DNA from: Oscillospiraceae bacterium
Lineage (GTDB): Bacteria; Bacillota_A; Clostridia; Oscillospirales; Ruminococcaceae
DNA length: 12,751 nt
Assembly: GCA_017440445.1 (NCBI GenBank)
Contig: JAFSHE010000165.1
Span: forward strand, 1 to 12,751
Reading direction: 5' to 3'
The translations under genes and the position numbers were made by a program. A model generated the notes under the pieces. That model made no database searches. It was not told the origin of the DNA and was given only the letters and a program-made list of their open reading frames with translations. This document shows, piece by piece, positions 5,978 through 12,751 of this stretch (the stretch's first letter is position 1; every line of letters starts with the position of its first letter).

Positions 5978-8900
5978 TTATTCCGTCATGAAATAGTATG
6001 TACAGTTGCCTTGAGGATAAACCACATGCACGGAGTACACCCGTACATTCGGTGAGTTTATCAGTGCGATTGTTCCACCGCTTATATCGATATTCAGTAA
6101 TCCCATACTGCCTGTACCGTAGGCTGTTACCTGTGTCACTCTGCCACCTGGGGGAATACCAAGGTCTGCTATTGTCAGAGTACCCTTGCTCCTTGGGATG
6201 ATGCAGGATATCATCCCGTTTTCTGCTGCCTGCAGGGCAGAGGGTGCGTCTGCGTTAAAGCTTTGGTTGTAGTAATTCCACCAGTAGCCCGCTGTGAACA
6301 TGTCCTGTCCGTTGTAGGACAGTACAGGCGGCACGGGGAGAGCCTCCTGTATCTCCTCGTCAGTCATGAAGTAGTAGATGCAGATGCCCTGTGTATATTC
6401 CACTGTAAGCGTGTAGATATTTCCCGCAGGCGCTTCGGAGAGATGGATGGTATCCAGAGTGTATTCGACATTGGAGATGCGCCCCTCGCTGTCCTGCGCA
6501 TATAGATTTGATATCTGTCCCATGTGGCTTTTATACACTTCTATTCCATCCACACTCAGAGAAGTACCATTCGTCTTTATCAGCGGCAGAAGTCCCTCCT
6601 CAGCGCATGCAACGGCGTCCTTTGTGGTAAATGTCTTTTCTCCGTCGGAGTTTGTGTTCCACAGATATCTCGCTCGATACAGCTTTATATCGTTTATGTA
6701 CAGGTCGGGCGGCTCGGGAAGTCCGACGAGGCTGTTAATCATCTCGTCCTGCGTGCCGCAATCCCAGAGGTCGCTCCATGAGGTGTAGAAAAGGTATTCG
6801 CAGGTGCCTTTCGGGAACTCCATAACGACAGCGTAGACTCTTACTTCAGGATGCAACGGAATGGTGATAACTCCGTCAGTGGTAAACAGCACTTCTTCCT
6901 GAGTGTCCTTTTCATCTACGCTGTATATGCGGCTGATCTTCGCACCTTCGGGGATATCGATAACCGCTGTATCAAAGTCCATAGAGCCGCTGAGAAGATG
7001 CTCCTTGTATGCATTGTAGGGTTCAACTGTGATCTCGGTCACATCGGTGCCGTTATTCCACTTGCAGCTGCCCTGCGTAAGCGGGAACCAGTCGTTGCCC
7101 TGCACCGACATATACAGCACAGGCGGAACAGAGTTTAGCACCACATTACAAAGCTCTTTTATGGTGCTTTCGGTGTAGGTGTTTCCTCTGTAAGTGAGTG
7201 TGACACCGTTTCCTGATGGGATAGCGTCGGAATAGAATTGCGTAAGGCTGTCGGGGAGTTCGAGCCTTGTTATTGCAGTGCCGTCAAACACCATGCTGCC
7301 TATGTAGGTCAGTCCATCGGAGAGGACCACCTCGCGAAGCGCTGTACATTCTGCAAACGCCCTGTCCTCTATTCTTGTGAGGGTGGAGGGGAGCGTTATT
7401 TTTGTGATGTTTTTTGTGTAACTGAGCGCCCCTGTGGCTATCTCGGTCACTCCCTCGGGGACGTATATCTCACTGCCTGCCCAGCCCATGCAGTGCGTAA
7501 GGGAATTAAGCGGGTTTATAACAAGCCCGTTTTTGTCTGCACCGTCCCAGTATGCCACATCAAGCTGGAATTTATATGTGCTGTCGGCGTTCGGGTAGGT
7601 CTTTCCTCGGAATGTTACACGGATATCCTCGCAGTGAGCAAAGCTTGTTTCAGCGCCTGTGATATCATTGGGGACAGTGATACTTCCCGTAAGCCACGAC
7701 ATGGCATATACAAGGCATCCGTTTTCGATAACTAGTCCGTTTTTGTCAGCCCTGTCCCAATACTCTATATCAGAGCCGAGGGTATCGAAAAGTCCGTAAG
7801 TGTAGCTTTTCCCACGGTAGGTGATAACAAGGTCACGGCAGCCGTCAAAGCTGTCCTGCGCAACGGATTTTACGCTTTCGGGGAGGGTCAGCTTTTTAAG
7901 CGAGGTGCAGTTTCTGAATGCTCCGCTGTCTATGCTTTCAAGCCCCTCTGGGAGAGTAAGGCTTTCAAGCGATGTACAGCCGCTGAAGGAGTCCTTGTGG
8001 ATGGTGGATATCCCTGCGGGGAGTATCACATCATCAAGAGATGTGCAGCCCTCAAAGGCATTGCGACCGATATAGGTCAGCGTGTCGCTGAATAATACGC
8101 TGCTGAGGGCAGTGCAGCCCTTGAAGGCTCTGTCGCCTATCCACTCGTTGCCGTAGAGAGTGGTCACGCTTTTGAGCTTGGTACAGTTTCTGAAAGCGTC
8201 CTCTGCGATACGTCTTACAGTACTGTCGATGGAGGCGGAGGTTACATCCTTATCTGCGGAGCGCAGCACATCCTCCTCTATCAAAAGATCTGTGTCAAAT
8301 CGGCTGTCGTATTCGTCCTTTGTGCAGTATTCCGCACCGAAGTAGGATGTGACATCGCCTTGCGGATAGGAAACGGTTATCGCATAATACAGCTTGCTTC
8401 CGATATCCGCAGCGGGGAAGCGGATTATATTCCCCTCGTACATATCAAGCGGAGTGCGGCTGCCGTCATCGTTGCAGAGGGCTACCTCGCTGATAGCTCC
8501 GCCGTTTTCAAGCTCTGCGGTTATCTCGTGTCCCTCGTAAACAGGCAGGTACATGGTAAAGCCGTTTTCATACAGGAAGACAAGGCTTTGTCCCTCAACC
8601 TCACGGGTAGTGCCCTCGTATTTCCACAGGCAGGTGTCGTGAACAAGCCCGGTACGGTAGGCGTCGCAGGATATCATGAGGGACGGCGGCTCGTAGGATG
8701 TTCCTGATGCGTCGTTCAGCGCATGACGGATCACCTCTGCAAGCGCCTCGGCGGTGATGTCCTCGATGCTTGCGAAATCCCCACCCGCAGAACCCGCCGA
8801 GCCTACCTCGGGGTTGAGGTTTGTGTAGCCGTCAAGAAGCTCCTCTGACATGCTGTTGTATTCAGCTTCTGTTATCTCCTCCTTTTCGGAGTGGTTCTCA

Positions 8901-10822
8901 TACAAAACATGGTTGAATATGCTGTCCATACGCAGGGTAACAGAATCGTATATAAACTCAAACATGGCTATTCGTGTAAGTCCGTGTTCATAGTCCAGCG
9001 TGAAGTATTCTTCAATGCAAAGATTTTTCATGCTGTTAAGCATATTCTCATGTTCCGAGTCAACGGTGAACATGGCATTTGCATCATCCGAGTGCTGAAT
9101 GGTCTGAGTTTTTATGATCGTTCCCTCGGGGCTGTCATATACGTTGTATCTGAATGTTACCTCGTATGGGTTGAGCAGTATTGCCTTGCCGTGCTTTACG
9201 GCGAACAGCGCTTTTGCAGTGGGGTCTGCTCTGTTGTTTTTAACGAATACTATCGTTCCGTCAGAGGTCTGTACAGCCTCGGCAAGGATATTGGGTGAAA
9301 GATATGCTTCGTTTTCGGAGAACACCTCAAGATACATTTCCGCTATATCGAGCGCCACAGACATATTCTCGGAGTTTATGCCCTCTATCGGCTCGGTGTC
9401 GGGCTTTGCGTATAGCGCAGCTTCGATGATCTTAGCCGCAGACGCTGCATTTCCGTTATGGGCGGTGAACTGCTCAAAGCTATGCTCCGATATCATGTCG
9501 TAGCCTTGCATAAAGCGTATCTTCTCTGAAAGATATTCCTCATGAGTGCAGGGAATGACGCTGTTTATGTCATTCGGGTCGAGCTTTGCACATTCTGCTA
9601 TCTCGCCGTTTATCTCGGTGCGTTCTGTGCCGCCGAGATAGGTAAGCGTGTTGTCCTCGCCTATCGTGTAGAATACATCGGTATAGTATGCCATGCTGTC
9701 CCCGACAGTGCCGCCTGTGCTAAGCTGGATAAGCGCACCGTTTTCGCCGTCGTACAGCTTTATATTCTCTGCAATAAGTCCGTCAAATGCGTACAGCCTG
9801 CCTGCGGAGAGGTAGTACAGCACTGTGCTGTATTTCTGCTCCTCGCCGTTTGCTACGGCAATAAGCCTGCCGTCCGAAAGCTGTGCGGAGAATGTGCTGA
9901 GGGTTTCGGTCAGCGGTTTACGGCTGAGATAGTCCTCCGCAACACGTGAAGCTATTCCGTCAAGGTCGGGGGATAGCTCCACTGACTTTGCTATCGCAGT
10001 GTGAAGCTCAGGCTCCACTATCTCGGAGTCTATCGATATCTGCACATACGCACCAAGCTCATCGCTGTGGGCGAGTATTCCGCAGTCGTTCATCTGAGAA
10101 TATTCAGGGTCATCGGAGCGTATAAAGCAGGTGGCAGAGGTGAAGCCATCCTCCTGCTTTACGGGAGTATACTCGTTGTCCCAGCTTACCATGGAGTTAA
10201 GCATTATCTGGTTGTAGATGCCTACATACGGCATATCGGGCTGAGGCTCGTACACGAAGAAGTCTATATCACCCAAGTCGTTTCCGTAGACATCGGTGAT
10301 ATCCACACGAGAAAAGCCGCCTGTGCGCTCTTCGCCCTCAGGAATGCTTATGCGCCAGTCCTCGGGGAGGGAAATGCTCAGCTCAAAGGGAAGTACATCA
10401 AATACGTAGGAGTTGTATTCGGTGCGGTTGTCAAAATAGGCGGGGAAGCTGACCGCATCATGCAGGAGCGTATACTTCTCCGTTGGGTCGTTTACGGGGT
10501 CGCTGCTTTCGTCGGGTTGAGATATCCCGGAGCTGTCAGCAGGATCAATTATCGGGCTGCCCTGCGTCAGGGTGATACCGCCCCATATTCCCAGACCTAC
10601 GACAGCTGCCGCAGAGCCAATACCTGCTATCATTTTCCATGAGGAGGTCTTTTTGCCCGCTATCCTCACGCTGCCTGATGTATGCTGCTCCTCCACGCTG
10701 TCGCTGAGGGAAACTGTATCCTTGCCGTCCATCATCTCCACAAGTCTTGCCTTTGCATCAGCCTTGAAGCTGTCAGAGAGCGCTATTTTGTTGTATGCTG
10801 ATCTAAATTCCTGCTTATTCAT
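5978..10822 (-). CDS. Giant membrane-anchored putative anti-sigma factor with leucine-rich repeat sensor region
   Basis: This encodes 1614 residues. The ATG (10820-10822) overlaps the sigma factor's stop as ATGA, indicating translational coupling. Residues 1-31 (MNKQEFRSAYNKIALSDSFK onward) match in style the cytoplasmic N-termini of membrane proteins coupled to ECF sigma factors in Clostridia; no zinc HxxxCxxC anti-sigma motif is present. One membrane segment lies at about 64-86, followed by a Ser/Asp/Pro-rich stalk (90-115). The outer part holds unclassified alpha/beta regions (about 120-290, 290-430, 485-650), then domain copy A (712-829). BspA-type leucine-rich repeats follow (860-1000) and resume at 1112-1216, with two island segments between (about 998-1050 and 1067-1120, each with YRGK or FRGK and a YWD-ADKNGLVI phrase). 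Domain copies B, C and D end the protein (1233-1346, 1371-1487, 1498-1614). No C-terminal wall-sorting signal is seen. Likely role: holds the sigma factor at the membrane until the outer domains meet a polymer or surface ligand. The anti-sigma role is inferred from gene order and layout. Confidence 0.85.
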   Translation of the reverse strand: MNKQEFRSAYNKIALSDSFKADAKARLVEMMDGKDTVSLSDSVEEQHTSGSVRIAGKKTSSWKMIAGIGSAAAVVGLGIWGGITLTQGSPIIDPADSSGISQPDESSDPVNDPTEKYTLLHDAVSFPAYFDNRTEYNSYVFDVLPFELSISLPEDWRISIPEGEERTGGFSRVDITDVYGNDLGDIDFFVYEPQPDMPYVGIYNQIMLNSMVSWDNEYTPVKQEDGFTSATCFIRSDDPEYSQMNDCGILAHSDELGAYVQISIDSEIVEPELHTAIAKSVELSPDLDGIASRVAEDYLSRKPLTETLSTFSAQLSDGRLIAVANGEEQKYSTVLYYLSAGRLYAFDGLIAENIKLYDGENGALIQLSTGGTVGDSMAYYTDVFYTIGEDNTLTYLGGTERTEINGEIAECAKLDPNDINSVIPCTHEEYLSEKIRFMQGYDMISEHSFEQFTAHNGNAASAAKIIEAALYAKPDTEPIEGINSENMSVALDIAEMYLEVFSENEAYLSPNILAEAVQTSDGTIVFVKNNRADPTAKALFAVKHGKAILLNPYEVTFRYNVYDSPEGTIIKTQTIQHSDDANAMFTVDSEHENMLNSMKNLCIEEYFTLDYEHGLTRIAMFEFIYDSVTLRMDSIFNHVLYENHSEKEEITEAEYNSMSEELLDGYTNLNPEVGSAGSAGGDFASIEDITAEALAEVIRHALNDASGTSYEPPSLMISCDAYRTGLVHDTCLWKYEGTTREVEGQSLVFLYENGFTMYLPVYEGHEITAELENGGAISEVALCNDDGSRTPLDMYEGNIIRFPAADIGSKLYYAITVSYPQGDVTSYFGAEYCTKDEYDSRFDTDLLIEEDVLRSADKDVTSASIDSTVRRIAEDAFRNCTKLKSVTTLYGNEWIGDRAFKGCTALSSVLFSDTLTYIGRNAFEGCTSLDDVILPAGISTIHKDSFSGCTSLESLTLPEGLESIDSGAFRNCTSLKKLTLPESVKSVAQDSFDGCRDLVITYRGKSYTYGLFDTLGSDIEYWDRADKNGLVIENGCLVYAMSWLTGSITVPNDITGAETSFAHCEDIRVTFRGKTYPNADSTYKFQLDVAYWDGADKNGLVINPLNSLTHCMGWAGSEIYVPEGVTEIATGALSYTKNITKITLPSTLTRIEDRAFAECTALREVVLSDGLTYIGSMVFDGTAITRLELPDSLTQFYSDAIPSGNGVTLTYRGNTYTESTIKELCNVVLNSVPPVLYMSVQGNDWFPLTQGSCKWNNGTDVTEITVEPYNAYKEHLLSGSMDFDTAVIDIPEGAKISRIYSVDEKDTQEEVLFTTDGVITIPLHPEVRVYAVVMEFPKGTCEYLFYTSWSDLWDCGTQDEMINSLVGLPEPPDLYINDIKLYRARYLWNTNSDGEKTFTTKDAVACAEEGLLPLIKTNGTSLSVDGIEVYKSHMGQISNLYAQDSEGRISNVEYTLDTIHLSEAPAGNIYTLTVEYTQGICIYYFMTDEEIQEALPVPPVLSYNGQDMFTAGYWWNYYNQSFNADAPSALQAAENGMISCIIPRSKGTLTIADLGIPPGGRVTQVTAYGTGSMGLLNIDISGGTIALINSPNVRVYSVHVVYPQGNCTYYFMTE
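5981..6331 (-). repeat. Domain copy D (residues 1498-1614), C-terminal
   Basis: This copy begins PPVLSYNG, has GYWWNYY (W1514-W1515), and ends VYSVHVVYPQGNCTYYFM (1595-1612). The protein stops two residues later, so the domain boundary coincides with the C-terminus. Confidence 0.75.
6362..6712 (-). repeat. Domain copy C (residues 1371-1487)
   Basis: This copy begins PPDLYIN, has RYLWNTN (W1388), and ends IYTLTVEYTQGICIYYFM (1469-1486). The order of landmarks is the same as in copies B and D. Confidence 0.72.
6785..7126 (-). repeat. Domain copy B (residues 1233-1346)
   Basis: This copy begins PPVLYMSV, has SCKWNNG (W1255), and ends VYAVVMEFPKGTCEYLFY (1329-1346). It is predicted all-beta from alternating hydrophobic residues. 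Confidence 0.7.
7175..7489 (-). repeat. BspA-type leucine-rich repeat block 2
   Basis: Residues 1112-1216 have unit starts at 1132, 1155 and 1178, again 23 residues apart, with the strand phrases KITLPSTLTRI and EVVLSDGLTYIG. An odd unit at 1059 (SFAHCEDI) links the blocks across the two island segments. Confidence 0.85.
7823..8245 (-). repeat. BspA-type leucine-rich repeat block 1
   Basis: Residues 860-1000 contain six consecutive units marked by A/S-F-x-x-C-x-x-L, at residues 876, 899, 922, 945, 968 and 991. The spacing is exactly 23 residues (69 bases) throughout. Each is followed by a strand such as LESLTLPEGLESI. This is the LRR_5/BspA pattern, typical of surface binding proteins. Confidence 0.92.
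8336..8689 (-). repeat. Domain copy A (residues 712-829), before the leucine-rich repeats
   Basis: This copy begins with PPSL, has a central CLWKYEG (W733), and closes with VSYPQGDVTSYFG (817-829). It aligns in layout with copies B-D but is separated from them by the leucine-rich repeat region. It is more diverged than B-D in its centre. Confidence 0.65.
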
Positions 10823-11307
10823 ATAGCATCCCCCTCCAGACTTATTTTCAGTGAGCTTCTGCCACGCTCAAGCCGTTTGTATACCGTTGCCTCGCTGATA
10901 CCCAGTGCGGCGGATATCTCAGCAGAGCTCATGTCCTCGTAGTAGAACATGTATATCGTAGTCTTAAGCTTATCGGGAAGCCGCATCACAAGGTCAAGAA
11001 CATCGTATTCGCCCTCGGTCAGCGGAGCGGCAAGCGTGTTCTCCAGTACCTCGTCCAGCGGCTGATTTCTCCGCATCCTTGCGGAGCTTATCACGTTCAG
11101 CGATTTGTTTTCCGCAGTGCGTATCAGCCATGCCTTTATGTGGTTCTCGTCGTTGAATGTATCCTGCTTCATCAGCGCCACGAATGTGTCCATTACCACA
11201 TCCTGTGCCTCCTCGCAGTTGCGGACTATGTTCAGCGATATCCTATATACCATATCCGAATACCTGTCAAACAGTCCGCTGATGCTGTCTCTGGTTATTG
11301 CTATCAT
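10819..11307 (-). CDS. ECF-type RNA polymerase sigma factor
   Basis: This encodes 162 residues, normal for an ECF sigma factor with only regions 2 and 4. Region 2 spans about 12-80 (LFDRYSDMVYRISLNIVRN and EEAQDVVMDTFVAL, the core-binding and -10 recognition part). A variable linker runs to about 103. Region 4 spans 103-155, with a helix-turn-helix at ISAALGISEATVYKRLERGR (131-150) that reads the -35 element. The start ATG 11305-11307 is preceded by GGGTGG with a 4-nt spacer. It is the first gene of a two-gene operon with the large membrane protein, overlapping it by ATGA. It is expected to direct transcription of a regulon in response to the partner's signal; the regulon is not visible here. 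Its own promoter looks like sigma-A, so autoregulation is not evident from the sequence. Confidence 0.93.
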   Translation of the reverse strand: MIAITRDSISGLFDRYSDMVYRISLNIVRNCEEAQDVVMDTFVALMKQDTFNDENHIKAWLIRTAENKSLNVISSARMRRNQPLDEVLENTLAAPLTEGEYDVLDLVMRLPDKLKTTIYMFYYEDMSSAEISAALGISEATVYKRLERGRSSLKISLEGDAI

Positions 11308-11382
11308 ATAACCACCCTTCCGTTTTTTCTGCTCTGATATTAAAACATTTGGGAAACTATCTTTCTGACATTTTATTTTATT

Positions 11383-11411
11383 ATGATAATACTTTTTTCT
11401 GATGCTGTCAA
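11383..11411 (-). promoter_or_regulatory. Sigma-A-like promoter for the sigma/anti-sigma operon
   Basis: On the reverse strand, TTGACA (11406-11411) and TATCAT (11383-11388) are separated by 17 bases. The predicted start near 11376 leaves a leader of about 70 nt. No typical ECF -35 of the AAC class was found in the leader. Confidence 0.8.
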
Positions 11412-11514
11412 TAAGTTGCTGTTGCCTAATTAAGCTGATAACTCTGCGGGATGACTAAAAAAGCATACGATAACTGTGAAAAGTTCCAAAAATGTTTACG
11501 GGTCAAAAATACTC

Positions 11515-11543
11515 TTGAATTTTGCAAAAATGTGTGATATGAT
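11515..11543 (+). promoter_or_regulatory. Sigma-A-like promoter for the LacI-fold sensor gene
   Basis: TTGAAT (11515-11520), a 17-base spacer and TATGAT (11538-11543) with an extended TGA before it predict a start near 11550. That is just before the AGGAGG ribosome binding site at 11565-11570. Bases 11412-11514 between the two divergent promoters hold nothing I can identify. Confidence 0.75.
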
Positions 11544-11578
11544 TTAAATATTATAAGTACTTACAGGAGGATATCGGA

Positions 11579-12751
11579 ATGAAAAGAAAGCTCATTGGTT
11601 TTGTTGCTGCTTTCCCCGAATCTATCTATACTCAGCGTCTTATGGAGGGCGTGTTTGCCCAGTGCGATAAATACGGCTACGATGTGGCGGTGATAGCCCC
11701 TATGACTCAGGTGTGCCTTTATCAGAAGGAGTACCTTGATGGTGAGCTGAATATCTTCAACCTGATAAATTTTGACAGATTTGACGGTATTATAGTCGAT
11801 ACGCATTCCCTTTCAGAGGACAGCACCACCTTTGTTGTGGAAAGACTTCTGAAAAAATTTGAAAAGGAGTGCCGTATTCCTGTTTTCTCGGTGGGAATGT
11901 ATTTCGGTAACTATCCTGCGCTGTTCACCCGTGACCGTCAGATGTTCCGTGAGATAACGTCGCACATCCTCGATGTGCATGGCTGTAAGGATATCTGGTT
12001 CCTTACGGGTGCTAAGGAGCATGCAACCTCCGCCGACCGCCTTAACGGCTTTCTTGATGAGATGTCAAGCCGTGGTCTTTCAGTGCCTGCTGAGAATATC
12101 TTCTACGGCGATTTCTGGTACACCAGCGGAAATAAGCTTGCCGACCGCATAGCTGCAGGCGAGCTGAGAAAGCCCGAGGCAGTCATCTGTGGCAGCGATC
12201 ACATGGCACTGGGACTTATCAACCGCCTTTCTGACCACGGAATAAGAGTTCCCGAGGATATTATAGTTACAGGCTTTGACGCAACATACGTTTCTGCGGT
12301 AAATCCGATAACTGTTACATCCTTTATTCCGGAGTGCGCAAAAACAGCCGCTGATGCGGTGGATGAGATACGCAGGATGATAGAGCCTGACGCAGAGATA
12401 ATTCCTTATGATGTAAGCTCTGCCAAGCGCATGCGTGCGGGTATGAGCTGCGGCTGCCGCAGCGACTGCGGAGATATCGTTGAACAGGTGAGGGAGCTGC
12501 TGTATCATACCAGTCATGACTTCAATGTTGATGATGCATTTGAAACTATCGATGTCGGTACGCTGTTCGAAAGCTACATGTTTGAGTCGCTGTCCAACAC
12601 CTCCGACCCCGAGAAGTGCATATTTGAGATATTCAAGGCGACCTATCTGCTGCGCCCGTATGGTGATTTCTATCTTTGCCTTGATGACAAGCTTTTCAGC
12701 TTTGAGAGCAGAATGAAGGTGGGTTACCCTGCAAAAATGAAGAACGTCATA
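11579..12751 (+). CDS. LacI/RbsB-fold sensor protein, probably a GGDEF protein (3' end outside window)
   Basis: The ATG at 11579-11581 follows AGGAGG (11565-11570) at 8 nt. The frame is open for 391 codons to the window edge. Residues 4-280 form a periplasmic-binding-protein type 1 (LacI-like) fold: KLIGFVAAFPESIYTQRLMEG at the start, FDGIIVD (68-74), GCKDIWFLTG (135-144), AVICGSDHMALG (201-212) and VPEDIIVTGFDA (224-235). There is no helix-turn-helix at the N-terminus and no signal peptide, so it is probably a cytoplasmic ligand sensor. A cysteine motif, MSCGCRSDCG (289-298), follows. From about 300 a second region begins (VGTLFESYMFESL, then YLLRPYGDFYLCLDD). In proteins of this kind from Clostridia that I remember, a GGDEF diguanylate cyclase domain comes after this region; here that part is beyond the edge, so the cyclase call is an inference. 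Confidence 0.85.
   Translation, partial: MKRKLIGFVAAFPESIYTQRLMEGVFAQCDKYGYDVAVIAPMTQVCLYQKEYLDGELNIFNLINFDRFDGIIVDTHSLSEDSTTFVVERLLKKFEKECRIPVFSVGMYFGNYPALFTRDRQMFREITSHILDVHGCKDIWFLTGAKEHATSADRLNGFLDEMSSRGLSVPAENIFYGDFWYTSGNKLADRIAAGELRKPEAVICGSDHMALGLINRLSDHGIRVPEDIIVTGFDATYVSAVNPITVTSFIPECAKTAADAVDEIRRMIEPDAEIIPYDVSSAKRMRAGMSCGCRSDCGDIVEQVRELLYHTSHDFNVDDAFETIDVGTLFESYMFESLSNTSDPEKCIFEIFKATYLLRPYGDFYLCLDDKLFSFESRMKVGYPAKMKNVI

Noticed and set aside
6000..10640. Many rightward open frames of 60-213 codons opposite the large membrane protein gene
   Set aside because: They are antisense shadows of a continuous 1614-codon gene, with low-complexity or implausible protein composition and no ribosome binding sites.
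5978..10822. Assignment of the large protein as an RsgI-type anti-sigma factor
   Set aside because: Its N-terminus does not show the RsgI N-terminal domain pattern and no carbohydrate-binding module is recognisable. Only a general anti-sigma layout is supported.
1..12751. CRISPR array, insertion sequence, prophage or plasmid features
   Set aside because: No spaced direct repeats, transposase, integrase, terminal inverted repeats or replication genes were seen on either strand.

Overview
The window looks like chromosome from an anaerobic Gram-positive gut or rumen bacterium of the Clostridia, most likely Ruminococcus or a close relative in the Oscillospiraceae. The pointers are class B sortases, a SpoIID-type wall enzyme with a Thr/Pro-rich linker, BspA-type leucine-rich repeats, strong GGAGG ribosome binding sites and sigma-A-like promoters. 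The genus is an inference from gene style; no rRNA or other marker gene is present.

Region 1 (1-3360, + strand) is a cell-surface cluster. It holds the C-terminal part of one class B sortase, a complete second class B sortase, and a secreted SpoIID/LytB-domain protein, closed by a strong bidirectional terminator. Region 2 (3364-4340, - strand) has a putative lipoprotein of unknown function and a 45-residue charged protein, each with its own promoter. Region 3 (4312-5973) starts with two back-to-back promoters. The rightward one drives a MATE-family exporter through a leader of about 200 nt. That leader folds by eye into several hairpins including a three-way junction, and ends in an intrinsic terminator just before the ribosome binding site. 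This is the layout of a riboswitch or attenuator and is the best candidate here for an undescribed regulatory system.

Region 4 (5978-11411, - strand) is a two-gene signalling operon. An ECF-type sigma factor overlaps by 4 nt (ATGA) a 1614-residue single-pass membrane protein. The start of that protein resembles anti-sigma factors associated with clostridial ECF sigmas. Its outer part carries BspA-like leucine-rich repeats with an exact 23-residue period, interleaved with four copies of a roughly 115-residue domain. I read the pair as an envelope sensor and its transcriptional output. Region 5 (11515-12751, + strand) is the start of a protein with a LacI-like sugar-binding fold but no DNA-binding domain. 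It is cut by the window edge and is of the kind usually followed by a GGDEF domain.

No tRNA, rRNA, CRISPR array, insertion sequence, phage gene or origin was seen. Most of the window is coding. The main non-coding stretches are 4277-4590 (divergent promoters plus leader RNA) and 11308-11578 (divergent promoters).
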